Below are positions 17,208 to 26,265 of a stretch of DNA of 64,000 nt, piece by piece. The notes under the pieces were generated by a model. It did no database searches, was not told where the DNA came from, and saw only the letters and a program-made list of their open reading frames with translations. Position numbers and translations under genes: made by a program. Positions within the stretch are counted from its first letter, which is position 1. Every line of letters begins with the position of its first letter. This DNA is from Serratia marcescens (lineage in GTDB: Bacteria > Pseudomonadota > Gammaproteobacteria > Enterobacterales > Enterobacteriaceae): contig NZ_JARVZZ010000001.1 of assembly GCF_029846115.1 (NCBI RefSeq), positions 4,836,001 through 4,900,000 on the forward strand, read 5' to 3'.

Positions 17208-17705
17208 TTATGCCGGCAGCGCCGCCCCGTGCGCCGCGAAGTGCGTCAGCGCCTCGCCCTCCATACGATAGCGCACCCACTCGCCCTGCGGCTGCGCGCC
17301 GATGCTGAGGTAGAAATCGATGGCCGGTTGGTTCCAGTCCAGCACGCTCCACTCCAGGCGGCCGCACTGCCGTTCGCACGCCAGTTGGGCGATGTGCCGC
17401 AGCAGCTTTTTACCGGCGCCCGCGCCGCGATGCTTCGGCGCCACGTACAGGTCTTCCAGATAGATGCCGTTTTTACCCAGCCAGGTGGAGTAACTCATAA
17501 AGAACACCGCATAACCCGCCGGCTCGCCGTTTACCGTACAAATCAGCGCTTCGGAACAGGCGCCCGGCCCAAACAGGCTGCGTTCGATATCTTCCACGCT
17601 GGCCAGCACCTGCTCGCGCGCCTTTTCGTACACCGCCAGCTCGATAATCATATCCAGAATCAGTTTGGCGTCGCTTTTTTGCGCCGGGTAAATCTCAATG
17701 GTCAT
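17208..17705 (-). CDS. GNAT N-acetyltransferase, diamine/spermidine acetyltransferase-like
   Basis: This 165-residue GNAT resembles the SAT1/diamine acetyltransferase group. It has the N-terminal DMIIELAVYEKAREQV, the stretch AGYAVFFMSYSTWLGKNGIY, then the CoA motif LYVAPKHRGAGAGKKLLRHI, and WNQPAIDFYLSIGAQP near the end. An AGGA site lies before the ATG. It is divergent from a LysR gene, which could regulate it. The amine specificity is inference. Confidence 0.85.
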   Translation of the reverse strand: MTIEIYPAQKSDAKLILDMIIELAVYEKAREQVLASVEDIERSLFGPGACSEALICTVNGEPAGYAVFFMSYSTWLGKNGIYLEDLYVAPKHRGAGAGKKLLRHIAQLACERQCGRLEWSVLDWNQPAIDFYLSIGAQPQGEWVRYRMEGEALTHFAAHGAALPA

Positions 17706-17799
17706 GGCAAATCCTGAGTGTGTTGATAACTGTGCTTGCCAGCATATCGCGCCTCAAATACTGTATGAACTGCATTTTCATCAACAGGTAATGAATATC

Positions 17800-18717
17800 A
17801 TGCATCTGGATTTGAAGCGTCTCGATCTCAACCTGCTGCTGGTGTTCGAAGCGGTCTATCGGCTGCGATCGGTGACGCGCGCCGCGGCGGAGCTGGCCCT
17901 CAGTGCGTCGGCGCTGAGCCACGCGCTGATCCGGCTGCGCAAGGCGCTGGCGGACGAGCTGTTCTACCGGGTCGGCAACGACATGCACCCGACGGTGTAT
18001 GCCGACAGCCTGGCCCCGACCGTCAGCGAAAGTCTGGCGCTGCTGGCCAAAGGGCTGCATCCGCGCCCGCGCTTCGTTCCCGCCGAAAGCCGGGAGAGCT
18101 TCACCTTCGCCATTACCGATTACACCGCCTTCGCGGTGTTTCCCGCGCTGATGGCGCAGATGCAGCGCCTGGCACCGGGGCTGTCGTTTCAGCTGCGCTA
18201 TTCCGAGCGCAAGGTGGCGCTGAACGATCTGCTGGCGGGGCGTATCGACTTCGCGCTGGGCTTTACCGAAACCGACGGCGAAAGCTATCCGGAGATCGAC
18301 GAGGTGAGCTGGTTGGAGGATGAGTATGTGGCGATCTGTTCGCCCGCCTTCAGCGCAAAATACGGCGAGCTAACGCGGGAAAACTACCTGCGAGCGCGCC
18401 ATCTGGTGGTGACGCCGTGGAACGAACAGCGCGGCGTCATTGACTACCAGCTCGACAAACTGGGGCTGCAGCGCGATATCGCCATCCGCACGCCTTCGCT
18501 GCTGGGAGCGCCGTTCATCGTCGCCGACAGCGAACTGGTGATGAGCATGCCGCGCTACGCCGCGCAAAAATTGCGGCAGGCGGCGGCGCTGGATATCCAC
18601 CCCCTGCCGTTTCCGGTGCCGCCGTATCAGATCAAAATCTACCTGCACCGCAAGAACGGCCGGCCTGAGGCCTGCCGCTGGTTGCGGCAACAGCTGCAGG
18701 CGTTGGCGGCGTTATAA
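17800..18717 (+). CDS. LysR family transcriptional regulator
   Basis: This LysR regulator begins MHLDLKRLDLNLLLVFEAVY. The winged helix-turn-helix is RSVTRAAAELALSASALSHAL, and a periplasmic-binding-like effector domain follows. The frame is open from 17698, but I choose the ATG at 17800 (305 residues) with AGG about 10 bases upstream; the ATG at 17791 is an alternative. The MHLDLxRLDLNLL start is typical of the NodD/SyrM-like branch. It is divergent from the acetyltransferase gene. The effector is unknown. Confidence 0.88.
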   Translation: MHLDLKRLDLNLLLVFEAVYRLRSVTRAAAELALSASALSHALIRLRKALADELFYRVGNDMHPTVYADSLAPTVSESLALLAKGLHPRPRFVPAESRESFTFAITDYTAFAVFPALMAQMQRLAPGLSFQLRYSERKVALNDLLAGRIDFALGFTETDGESYPEIDEVSWLEDEYVAICSPAFSAKYGELTRENYLRARHLVVTPWNEQRGVIDYQLDKLGLQRDIAIRTPSLLGAPFIVADSELVMSMPRYAAQKLRQAAALDIHPLPFPVPPYQIKIYLHRKNGRPEACRWLRQQLQALAAL

Positions 18718-19227
18718 CGCGGGTTCGCCGATCGGCAGATACCCCTGCCACAGCGGCCGGGCCGGTTTACCGTGCGGATTGGCCCGCAGATGCACGTGGT
18801 AGCCTTGCAGCGCCTGCAGCAGCAGGCAGTCGTCCACCTCGGCCAGGTCATCCTTGTGCTGCTGCGCGCTGTCCGTCAGCAGCACCCGTTTGGCTTTGTC
18901 CTTCGCCTCGTCGACGGAACGCGCCACAAACAGGCCGAACTGGTGCAATTCCGCCAGCTCATCGCTGCGGTAGCCGCCCACGTTGACGAAAAACAGCTTC
19001 TCTTCACCGGCGAACGGCGCAGGCTCCAGGCTCACGTCGTAACCGTCCGCCCAGTCGATGCGCGCATAGCCGTCGACATGCACCTTGCGCTTATCGCCGA
19101 ACCACTTTTCACGCAGCAGCGGATACGCCTCTTCCGGCCGATCCGCCGCCGCGAACTGCACGTCGTGCAGCTCAATATTGGCGCCCGGCGCCGTACCGCC
19201 CACATAAAACATCAATAATCCCGGCAT
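18712..19227 (-). CDS. DUF1543 domain protein
   Basis: The ATG at 19227 with GGAGAG upstream gives 171 residues; the frame is open to 19302. The protein starts MPGLLMFYVGGTAPGANIEL and contains HVDGYARIDWADGYDV and KLFFVNVGGYRSDELAELHQ, features of the DUF1543 family, in which the domain is duplicated. The function is unknown. Its 3' end overlaps the converging LysR gene by 6 bases. Confidence 0.8.
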   Translation of the reverse strand: MPGLLMFYVGGTAPGANIELHDVQFAAADRPEEAYPLLREKWFGDKRKVHVDGYARIDWADGYDVSLEPAPFAGEEKLFFVNVGGYRSDELAELHQFGLFVARSVDEAKDKAKRVLLTDSAQQHKDDLAEVDDCLLLQALQGYHVHLRANPHGKPARPLWQGYLPIGEPAL

Positions 19228-19347
19228 GTTATTCTGCTCTCCTTGGTGATAATCGCTATATAAAATAATACATAACGAAACTCGTGCCAACGGCAGCGCC
19301 ATTCTGTGTTATCAATAGGTGAGGTTTAATCTGTTGTGGAGGAACGC

Positions 19348-19530
19348 ATGGCATTCAATATCGGTGATTTTGTTCAACGCACCACCGGCGGCCCAAAGAT
19401 GACCGTGGTGGCGATCGACGGTGAAACCCTGGTTTGCAGCTGGAATGAACTGGGCAAAGAGCAGCGCACGGAGGTGCAGGCCAGCGACGTGGCGCTGTAC
19501 CACGAAGATGGCGATTTCGGCGTCTGCTGA
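19348..19530 (+). CDS. YodC-family DUF2158 small protein
   Basis: This 60-residue protein starts at the ATG at 19348, with GGAGG upstream. The conserved pattern FNIGDFVQRTTGGPKMTV, then VCSWNEL, is that of the DUF2158/YodC family, a small SH3-like fold of unknown role. Related genes are often near stress or mobile regions. It is a single gene with its own short spacer on both sides. Confidence 0.8.
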   Translation: MAFNIGDFVQRTTGGPKMTVVAIDGETLVCSWNELGKEQRTEVQASDVALYHEDGDFGVC

Positions 19531-19562
19531 ATGACCGGGGCGCACCGCGCCCCGTTATCGCC

Positions 19563-19841
19563 TCAGGCGCGAATGTCCTGATAGGCCGGCGTGGTATCAA
19601 ACTCATGCTTGGCGAACGGGCAGAGCGGAATGATTTTACGCCGCTCCGCGCGCATCTTCTCCACCACCAGCGCCACCAGCTTTTTGCCGACGCCCTGCCC
19701 CTTCAATGACTCATCCACCCAGGTGTGATCGATAATGGTCAGCTTGTCACCGCTCGGCACGAAAGAGATCTCGGCGATCAGCTTGCCCTGCTCGTCATTG
19801 ATATAAAAACGCTTGTCGTCTGCCAGTATTTTATGTTCCAT
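19563..19841 (-). CDS. yjdJ: YjdJ-type GNAT N-acetyltransferase
   Basis: This 92-residue small acetyltransferase has the sequence [18 protein letters not shown] and the CoA motif [37 protein letters not shown] matches the C-terminal part of YjdJ relatives. It lies one base after the yjdI stop, so the pair forms an operon, as in E. coli. GGGAGA precedes the ATG. The substrate is unknown. Confidence 0.85.
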   Translation of the reverse strand: MEHKILADDKRFYINDEQGKLIAEISFVPSGDKLTIIDHTWVDESLKGQGVGKKLVALVVEKMRAERRKIIPLCPFAKHEFDTTPAYQDIRA

Positions 19842-19842
19842 A

Positions 19843-20073
19843 TTATTTCTCCCTATATTTAAGTGCGCCGCTGGGGCAGGTGTCGATAACGCGTTTCACC
19901 TCCGCCGCGTCGGCATTGTCCGGCATAATCCACGGGCGGCGGTTCAGGGTAAAAATAGCCGCGTTGCCACGCACACAGTTGGCGGAATGGCGGCATGTCG
20001 CGCTGTTAAAATAAACGTCAATCTTGTCGCCGGAATAACGGCGGTAACCGGCGGCGGTCAATTCCTCGTCCAT
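19843..20073 (-). CDS. yjdI: YjdI family mono-cluster [4Fe-4S] protein
   Basis: This 76-residue protein of the YjdI/DUF1271 family has four cysteine-related motifs. [12 protein letters not shown] contains two cysteines, and [11 protein letters not shown] contains the ferredoxin-like CPxGA. It probably binds one iron-sulfur cluster. GTGAGG precedes the ATG. It is the first gene of the yjdI-yjdJ operon. The function of the pair is unknown. Confidence 0.85.
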   Translation of the reverse strand: MDEELTAAGYRRYSGDKIDVYFNSATCRHSANCVRGNAAIFTLNRRPWIMPDNADAAEVKRVIDTCPSGALKYREK

Positions 20074-20264
20074 TTTGGCCTCACATTGCCTGTTTTATTG
20101 TTTTTGCTCCAGGCTCAAGTATAGGCAATGCCGCCGGCTTCACCACGCGTCTCGCTCACCGAAAAAGTGGCGCAACCGCCCGCCGCCGCTAGAAAAAAAC
20201 GTAAATTGTTCTAATCTTTATTCAGTAAGACAACATCATTCCGACAGTGGCTAAGGAGTTCGAA

Positions 20265-20678
20265 ATGGGTGATAGCTCAAAAGACGGCGTAATTCTGCTG
20301 TCCCGCATATTACTGATGGTTCTGTTTATCATTTTCGGCTGGATGAAACTGGTCAACTTCGGTGCGACCGTCACGGCGATGGAAGGCTACGGCACGCCGA
20401 TGCCTTATTTAGCGGCGATCGTTGCCGTAGTGGTGGAGTTTATTTTCGGCATCGCGCTTATTCTCGGTCTGTTTACTCGCCCTATCGCGGTCATTTTCGC
20501 CCTGTATGTGTTGGGCACCGCGTTTATCGGCCATCCGTTCTGGAAAATGACCGGCATGGAAATGATGGGCAATGAAATCAACTTCTTTAAAAACATCAGC
20601 ATCATTGGCGGCTTGCTGTTGCTGGCGGTAACCGGCGCCGGCCGTTATTCGCTGGACTATAAAATATTTAATAAATAA
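20265..20678 (+). CDS. DoxX family inner membrane protein (YphA-like)
   Basis: This 137-residue protein has four predicted membrane helices. Conserved DoxX features are LLSRILLMVLFIIFGWMKL, then YLAAIVAVVVEFIFGIALIL, and FTRPIAVIFALYVLGTAFI with GHPFW. The ATG follows AAGGAG; the GTG at 20247 is in frame but lacks a site. It is close to E. coli YphA by length and pattern. DoxX proteins are linked to redox stress; the exact role is unknown. A strong terminator follows. Confidence 0.85.
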   Translation: MGDSSKDGVILLSRILLMVLFIIFGWMKLVNFGATVTAMEGYGTPMPYLAAIVAVVVEFIFGIALILGLFTRPIAVIFALYVLGTAFIGHPFWKMTGMEMMGNEINFFKNISIIGGLLLLAVTGAGRYSLDYKIFNK

Positions 20679-20685
20679 TTCATCG

Positions 20686-20717
20686 ATGGCCGGCGAATAT
20701 CGCCGGCCATTTTATTT
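20686..20717 (+). terminator. Strong terminator after the DoxX gene
   Basis: A perfect 11-bp stem ATGGCCGGCGA-ATA-TCGCCGGCCAT is followed by TTTATTT. Confidence 0.9.
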
Positions 20718-20728
20718 CGGCTATCCCT

Positions 20729-21301
20729 TCAACGGCTGCGCTTGGCGTGGCGCTCAAAGTTTTCCGCCTTGGCCTGCGCCGATTTACGCAGCGTGACATA
20801 GCAGGCGCCCTCGCCGCCGTCGCGCGGTAAGGCGCGGCAAAACGCCTGTACCTGTTCAAACTGCGCCAGCCATTTGGCGACGTAACTGCGCACGATATTC
20901 GGATGGCTTTCGTTCTGCCGCCCGCGGCCGTGCACGATCAGCAGCGAACGCAGGTTTTGCGCCTCCGCCTGCACGATGAAGCGAAACAGCGCCTGCCGGC
21001 TGGCTTCGACCGACTGACGCAGCAGGTTCAGCGACGCCTGCGGCGGATAACGCCCGTTGCGCAGCTTGTCCAGCACGCCCTGTTGAATGCCTTCCCCTTT
21101 GAACTCCAGCGGCTGTTCGCAGGGGATCACCTCGAGAAAATCGGTACTGAGGAAGTTTTCCTGCATCAGCCGCTGCGCTTCGCGCCGCGCGCTTTTGTCC
21201 ATCGCCTCCTGCGGCTTGAGGTACAGCGTCTGCCGTCCGCTCGCCAGCGGCACCACGTCCGCCATCGCCTGTTCAAAAAAGTCTTTTTCCTGCTCGCTCA
21301 T
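20729..21301 (-). CDS. smrA: Smr-domain DNA endonuclease SmrA
   Basis: This 190-residue protein matches E. coli YdaL/SmrA. The Smr domain contains LLIVHGRGRQNESHPNIVRS and GGEGACYVTLRKSAQAK; the conserved N-terminal part has PLEFKGEGIQQGVLDKLRNG. Smr proteins have nicking or structure-specific endonuclease activity. The ATG at 21301 follows an AGAGGTGG site; the frame is open to 21406. It is divergent from the coiled-coil gene. Confidence 0.9.
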   Translation of the reverse strand: MSEQEKDFFEQAMADVVPLASGRQTLYLKPQEAMDKSARREAQRLMQENFLSTDFLEVIPCEQPLEFKGEGIQQGVLDKLRNGRYPPQASLNLLRQSVEASRQALFRFIVQAEAQNLRSLLIVHGRGRQNESHPNIVRSYVAKWLAQFEQVQAFCRALPRDGGEGACYVTLRKSAQAKAENFERHAKRSR

Positions 21302-21485
21302 CTTCCACCTCTCTTGAACGGCAGCCTTTACGGCCGGGAATGGGGTCGATTGTAAGACGCCTTGGCGCGGTTGCAAGCCGGGAATTGTCAGCGGCATTTG
21401 TCTCATTTGTCGTCAACGGGTGAGCTTGCGAACAGTTTTCGCTATACTGCTAAGCCATCATTGAGTGCCGCAAAGGATCGAGCCC

Positions 21486-21821
21486 ATGACAATGCGCGAG
21501 CTGGAAATCCAGTTTCAAAATGCGATGAATGAGTTGCAGAGCAGCTTCGAACGGCAACACCGCGAATGGCAGCAGAGCTACCAGGCGCTGCAGCAACTGC
21601 TGGAAGAGGCCAAACAGCGCGAAGCCGCACTGCGGGCGCAGAATGAACAACTGGCGCGCAAGCTGAGCACCGCCAGTTCGGTACCGGAACAGCATGCGCT
21701 GGTGAAGCAGATCAAAATGCTCGGCGCTCATCTGGACGCGCTGGCCAAAGACGCGGCCACCTTCAATCACCACCTGCGCCAACAGAGCGCGGTCGGTAAT
21801 TTCAGCGGCGAACAGCATTGA
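21486..21821 (+). CDS. Unrecognised coiled-coil protein
   Basis: This 111-residue protein starts at the ATG at 21486, 8 bases after AAGGA. It is almost all helix: a long heptad-like region about 5-75, with LQQLLEEAKQREAALRAQNE in the middle, and a less charged tail. It has no signal, cysteine or catalytic motif. It resembles MbeD-like mobilisation or small structural coiled-coil proteins only by general composition. It is followed by a DUF1198 gene on the same strand 67 bases later. Confidence 0.65.
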   Translation: MTMRELEIQFQNAMNELQSSFERQHREWQQSYQALQQLLEEAKQREAALRAQNEQLARKLSTASSVPEQHALVKQIKMLGAHLDALAKDAATFNHHLRQQSAVGNFSGEQH

Positions 21822-21888
21822 TAGCGGGCGCTGTCGCACAGCGCCTCCCGCCCCTCTTCTGGCGTATTGAGAGTGTAATAAAGCCTAA

Positions 21889-22335
21889 ATGACCTGGATC
21901 ATCCTCGCCGCCCTGATCGTCGTATTCATTATCGGTTACCGCATCCTGACGTCCGACACCCGCAAAGCCATCGATTCGCTGGCCCATCTGCTGAGGGTCA
22001 AACCGATGCTGATCGAATCGATGATCCAGGAAATGGGCGGCCGCCAAAGCCAGACCTTTATCCGCATGCTGAACAACGGCTACACCGAAGAGATGCACCA
22101 GGCGGCTTATCTGCTGTTCATCTACCTGACGTTCATCAAACAAGCGGACGACGAACAGATTGCCCTGTGGCGCGACGTGCTGCTGCGCGCCGGGCTATCG
22201 CCGGAGCTGCACGCCGAGCACACCGAAGCGGCGCTGTTTTACTTCGCCGAACTGGATATCGATGCGTTTGAACTGGCGCAGTTCCGTCGCGCCTACAACG
22301 AGCGTTTCAACCGCGAAGCGTTGGCCCACGGCTGA
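21889..22335 (+). CDS. DUF1198 (YicN-like) membrane-anchored protein
   Basis: This 148-residue protein has an N-terminal membrane helix (about 2-20, WIILAALIVVFIIGYRIL) and a cytoplasmic helical domain, the pattern of E. coli YicN. The conserved TSDTRKAIDSLAHLLRVKP and VESM-like IESMIQEMG support DUF1198 membership. The function is unknown. There is no strong ribosome binding site before the ATG, so it may be translated from the preceding gene's mRNA. Confidence 0.75.
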   Translation: MTWIILAALIVVFIIGYRILTSDTRKAIDSLAHLLRVKPMLIESMIQEMGGRQSQTFIRMLNNGYTEEMHQAAYLLFIYLTFIKQADDEQIALWRDVLLRAGLSPELHAEHTEAALFYFAELDIDAFELAQFRRAYNERFNREALAHG

Positions 22336-22361
22336 TCGCGTCCCCCAAGGCGGGGGACCGA

Positions 22362-22700
22362 TTACAGGAACATGCTGAAGAGGTAGCGCGACAGCGCTTC
22401 GCGCGAGCTGAAGCCGTGTGCGATGCCGTAACGCAGGTTCGGGGCGTCGCCGCTTAAATCCAGGGGAAACTCCAGATACTGCTCGCTGGTGCGCACCGGG
22501 GAGGTTGGCGTGGCGAAATGCACGCTTCTCTCTTTCAACGCCGGGTGGATCACCAACGCGGTTCTGCCCATCCGCGCTTCGCGATTCACATACACGTAGT
22601 GTGCACCCTTGCGGTAGCCATAGGCCTGATCGGTGACATAATCACGCTCAAAGCCGGTATTCTCCAACACTTTAGCCACTTCATCCGGCCGTAAATACAT
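22362..22700 (-). CDS. ygaC: DUF2002 family protein YgaC
   Basis: This 112-residue cytoplasmic protein closely matches E. coli YgaC. The start [20 protein letters not shown] is followed by [19 protein letters not shown], and [16 protein letters not shown] lies near the end. E. coli ygaC is in the Fur regulon, and its solution structure is known, but no activity has been assigned. An inverted repeat lies 43 bases upstream. GAGG precedes the ATG. Confidence 0.88.
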   Translation of the reverse strand: MYLRPDEVAKVLENTGFERDYVTDQAYGYRKGAHYVYVNREARMGRTALVIHPALKERSVHFATPTSPVRTSEQYLEFPLDLSGDAPNLRYGIAHGFSSREALSRYLFSMFL

Positions 22701-22742
22701 CGATTCCTCCTCTCATTCTGGACCGCTGAGCGACCTTACCGT

Positions 22743-22765
22743 AATCATTCACCGAAACAATGATT
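22743..22765. promoter_or_regulatory. Inverted repeat upstream of ygaC
   Basis: AATCATT, 9 bp, then AATGATT is a perfect dyad. It resembles spaced Fur-type half sites but does not fit the usual 7-1-7 layout. It lies in the only spacer between ygaC and the MFS gene. Confidence 0.4.
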
Positions 22766-22802
22766 TTCTGGGGAGGAATCCGGGTTTCGGACTATTCCTG
22801 AA

Positions 22803-23975
22803 TCAGCTCCGGCTGCGCTGCAGCAGGCGCAGAGTGAGCAACACCCCGAGCGCCACCAGCAGCGCCGCCGCCAGATAGATCGACGGCACGCCCGCTTGCC
22901 CAATCAGCAGCCCGGCCAGCGGGCCGGTGATGCCCAGCGCCAGGTCGAGGAACGCCGAATAGGTGCCGAGCGCCGTGCCCTGATTCTGCGGCGGCACCTG
23001 TTTCACCGCCTCGACGCCCAGCGCCGGGAACACCAGCGAGAAACCGGCGCCGGCCAGCAACGCGCCGGTTTGCACCATCCAGGGCTCACCGGCCAGCCAG
23101 ATCAACAGCAGCCCGACGATCTCGACCAGAAACGACGCCAGCGTCACCTTCAGACCGCCGTGGCGGTTGATGACGTTGCTGAAGATCAGGCGGATGCCGA
23201 CGAAGGCGCAGCTGAACAGCGTCAGCGAAAACGCCGCGCCGCTCCAACCTTTGTCGGCGTAGTAAAGGGTGATGAACGTGGCGATCACGCCGAAGCCGAC
23301 GGTGCCCATCGCCAGCCCGAGGCCATAGGCCCAGATGCGGCCGAACACCGCGCGGAAGGCGATGCGTTGCCCGGCGGCGATCGAGACGTCCGGCTTGCCG
23401 CTCGCCAACAGCAGCGCCACCGCGACCGCCAGCACGATCAGCGCCGCCACCCCGGCCAATCCCCACTGCTGATTCAGGTACACGCCGAGCGGCGCCCCGG
23501 CCGCCATCGCCCCGTAGGTGGCGACGCCGTTCCAGGAAATCACCCGCGCGGTGTGCATCGCTCCGACCCGGCCGATGCCCCACAGCGTGGAACCGGTGCT
23601 GGCGAAGCTTTCGCCGACGCCGAGAAACACCCTCCCCACGCACAGCAACAGCAGGCTGAGCCACGGGTAATCGTCAATGCCGAACGCCAGCGCGTAAAAC
23701 AGGCCGCTGGCACCGCAGCACGCCAGGCCGAACAGCACCACCTTCTTCGGCCCCAGCTGATCGGCATAGCGCCCGGCGTGCGGGCGGCTGAACAGCGTGG
23801 CGAAGTACTGCGCGCTGATGATAAGGCCCGCCAGCACCGAGTTGTAGCCCAGGTGGTCATGCACAAATCCCGGCAGCACCGCCAGCGGCAGGCCGATGGT
23901 CAGGTAGCAGACGAAGGTGAACATCACCACGGACAGAATGCGTCGGTTCAGCTGGAGGTTATTTTCTGCGGTCAT
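22803..23975 (-). CDS. MFS transporter, YhhS/YfcJ family
   Basis: This 12-helix major facilitator protein of 390 residues starts at the ATG at 23975 (MTAENNLQLNRRIL); the frame runs to 24020 and no start has a clear ribosome binding site. Family features are HDHLGYNSVLAGLIISAQYF, then the motif A-like loop YADQLGPKKVVLFGL and the region VGRVFLGVGESFASTGS. YhhS/YfcJ proteins are drug or arabinose exporters of unclear substrate. It is adjacent to an AraC-type regulator transcribed the same way. Confidence 0.85.
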   Translation of the reverse strand: MTAENNLQLNRRILSVVMFTFVCYLTIGLPLAVLPGFVHDHLGYNSVLAGLIISAQYFATLFSRPHAGRYADQLGPKKVVLFGLACCGASGLFYALAFGIDDYPWLSLLLLCVGRVFLGVGESFASTGSTLWGIGRVGAMHTARVISWNGVATYGAMAAGAPLGVYLNQQWGLAGVAALIVLAVAVALLLASGKPDVSIAAGQRIAFRAVFGRIWAYGLGLAMGTVGFGVIATFITLYYADKGWSGAAFSLTLFSCAFVGIRLIFSNVINRHGGLKVTLASFLVEIVGLLLIWLAGEPWMVQTGALLAGAGFSLVFPALGVEAVKQVPPQNQGTALGTYSAFLDLALGITGPLAGLLIGQAGVPSIYLAAALLVALGVLLTLRLLQRSRS

Positions 23976-24069
23976 CGAAGGTGGCTCGCATCGAACGGGG
24001 TAGACAGAGATTGCCAGCATACCCCGATGGGATCTGATGATAAATGAGAGATTTATAACGAATTATTAT

Positions 24070-25074
24070 TTAACTAAGTCTTTGCTGTCTGCGCCATTCG
24101 CTGGGATTGGCACCATATACGCGCAAGAATTCGCGGTTAAAATTCGACTTGGTGGTAAATCCCGACTCATGCATGATTTCGGTTATCGGGCGGTCGCCGA
24201 CAAGCAGCCTTCGCGCCGCCTCACCGATGCGCAATTGGTTCACGTATTGCGAGACATTCATCCCGGCATGCTGATTGATGGCCTGCGACACCCGGCGCGC
24301 CGGCAATCCACTTTTGCGCGCCAACAGCGCCAAATTCAGCTCCGGTTGCAAATAAAGATCGTCTTTCAGCAATCGCTGTTGCACCTGAACAAACCAGTGG
24401 TGGATCTGGTCATCATTCACTGCGACGACTTTAACAGGCTCCGGCGTTTCCTCGACCGGTTGCTCCACCGGCCGGGTGCGGGACAAGACCAGGTACACGC
24501 CCAACGTAAGCAGCAGAGTGTCGACCGTCACCAACAGGCCGGCATGTCGCCCGCCAAACCAGGCAAAATCGAGGGCAATGATCAGCTCCGCTATCGCGAC
24601 GGTGAACAATAAAATGGCTAACCCACGCCACAGACGGCAGCAGAGCCAGCTTTCCGCCAACGCCACCTGCTTCAAACTATTCTCACCGCCGCGCAGTGCA
24701 TACCACAAGGCCACGCCGTAAGCCGCATCGGCGGCAATAATCAACGCATCCAACCAAACTGGCGCATACCCGCTGGCCAACAGCGTCAGGCATAAGGGCG
24801 CAAAATGCCAGACATCGGTAAGCCGCAATCGCCCCTGCGTGCTCACCCGGAAGGCCAGCCAGACCAGCACCGGGATCATGACGGCGCCAATCGGCTGCAA
24901 CCGGTTGAACTGCGTTAAGTCGTAACCGTAACGCAACCCCACCAGCAGGCTTTGCCATGCGCACAGCAGCAGTAACAGCTGGAAAACCCAACGCCGGGCG
25001 CTGGGCCGGCCAAGGCGAAGCAACAGCCCGCAGCACAGCAGGCTGAACAAAAAGGTAACGGGAATGAGCGGCAT
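24070..25074 (-). CDS. Membrane-anchored AraC family regulator
   Basis: This 334-residue protein joins an N-terminal membrane domain of about seven helices (from PVTFLFSLLCCGLLLRL to LLVTVDTLLLTLGVYLVL, residues about 5-195) to a C-terminal AraC/XylS DNA-binding domain. The DNA-binding part has QPELNLALLARKSGLPARRV (first helix-turn-helix) and IGEAARRLLVGDRPITEI, then SGFTTKSNFNREFLRVYG (second). Membrane-bound AraC proteins sense envelope or extracellular signals directly. It is divergent from a secreted hydrolase gene, a likely target. Confidence 0.88.
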   Translation of the reverse strand: MPLIPVTFLFSLLCCGLLLRLGRPSARRWVFQLLLLLCAWQSLLVGLRYGYDLTQFNRLQPIGAVMIPVLVWLAFRVSTQGRLRLTDVWHFAPLCLTLLASGYAPVWLDALIIAADAAYGVALWYALRGGENSLKQVALAESWLCCRLWRGLAILLFTVAIAELIIALDFAWFGGRHAGLLVTVDTLLLTLGVYLVLSRTRPVEQPVEETPEPVKVVAVNDDQIHHWFVQVQQRLLKDDLYLQPELNLALLARKSGLPARRVSQAINQHAGMNVSQYVNQLRIGEAARRLLVGDRPITEIMHESGFTTKSNFNREFLRVYGANPSEWRRQQRLS

Positions 25075-25224
25075 TCATTACGCCTTATCCAAAGAGACGA
25101 CGCGGAAAAGTGTATGGCGTGAAGTCTGTTAAAACAATAATTTAACGACCTTGATCGCGATCGAGGTCGCCGAGAGGCACAGCCGATGTCACCTTTGCGC
25201 TTTTGTCGTAATGAGGATGTGAGG

Positions 25225-26265
25225 ATGAAAAAGTTACTGTCTCTGTGGCTGCTGCTGTGCACGACGGCCAGCGCATCGCCTTATCAGATCGCCATTCATG
25301 ATGAAGCGTTTTCCCGGGGTTCGCGCACGCTCGCCAGCCGTATTTATTATCCCACCGAGGCCGAAGGCCCACGACAAAACGTCGGTGCCAATCCGGTATT
25401 CACCGGTATTGCCGGCCAAATTGACGCACCACCGGCCAAGGGCGCCTTTCCCTTGGTGGTGTTCAGTCACGGCAGCGGAGGGAACAATACCAGCCAGGCC
25501 TGGCTGGCGGCAGCGCTAGTTAGCCAGGGCGTGGTGGTGATTGCCGCCAACTCACCCGGCAGTACCACCGGCGACTCAGTCCCGGCGCAGTCCATCAATC
25601 TTTGGCGGCAAACCGAAGATATCTCCGCGCTGATTGACGCGATCGGCGCCTCCCCTCGCTGGGCTGCTCTCGTCAACCCTCACGCCATCGGCGTTGTCGG
25701 CCACTCCAAGGGCGGTTACAGCGCCATCGCGGCCATCGGCGGCAGAGTCAGACTGGCAGATTTCATCGCCGGTTGTCGGCAACGGCCGCAGTCACCCAAT
25801 TGCCGGTTCTATACCCAGGCCAGGGTTGACCTGACGCAGGTCGCCGCCGATCGGTTCGATGCCGATTATACCGACCCGCGCATCCGCTTTGCCGTCGCCC
25901 TCGATCCCGGCATGGTGCCCTATCTGCGGCCGGAGAGTTTGCGTCACCTAAACGCACCCTTGTTGATTATCGAATCGCAAAACTATCTGCCAAGCGAGAA
26001 AGGCTCGCGTTTGGGTGGGGCATCGCTGGCAGCTAACGGCGCTGAACAGCCTATCCGCGCACAGCGATTAACCCGCGGCAATCATTTCGATTTCTTACCC
26101 ATTTGCCAACCCAACGGCCGAAAAATTTTGGCCTCTGAAGAACAGGAAGCAGAGGTACTATGCGCAACCACGCCTGCCCAACGTGCATGGGTACATCAGC
26201 AAACGGTGGCGGCAATATTGCCGTTCATTCGCCCCTGGCTACCCGCGCGCGCAGAAAATCGATAA
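25225..26265 (+). CDS. Secreted alpha/beta hydrolase, dienelactone hydrolase-like
   Basis: This 346-residue protein has a signal peptide (MKKLLSLWLLLCTTASA, cleavage before SPYQ). The hydrolase core has VVFSHGSGGNN as the oxyanion loop and VVGHSKGGYSA as the nucleophile elbow, with Ser161. Lys in GHSKG is common in platelet-activating-factor acetylhydrolase/dienelactone-type enzymes. A late His is likely in LTRGNHFDFL. The ATG follows GTGAGG. The substrate is unknown. The 3' end overlaps a converging LysR gene by 41 bases. Confidence 0.85.
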   Translation: MKKLLSLWLLLCTTASASPYQIAIHDEAFSRGSRTLASRIYYPTEAEGPRQNVGANPVFTGIAGQIDAPPAKGAFPLVVFSHGSGGNNTSQAWLAAALVSQGVVVIAANSPGSTTGDSVPAQSINLWRQTEDISALIDAIGASPRWAALVNPHAIGVVGHSKGGYSAIAAIGGRVRLADFIAGCRQRPQSPNCRFYTQARVDLTQVAADRFDADYTDPRIRFAVALDPGMVPYLRPESLRHLNAPLLIIESQNYLPSEKGSRLGGASLAANGAEQPIRAQRLTRGNHFDFLPICQPNGRKILASEEQEAEVLCATTPAQRAWVHQQTVAAILPFIRPWLPARAENR

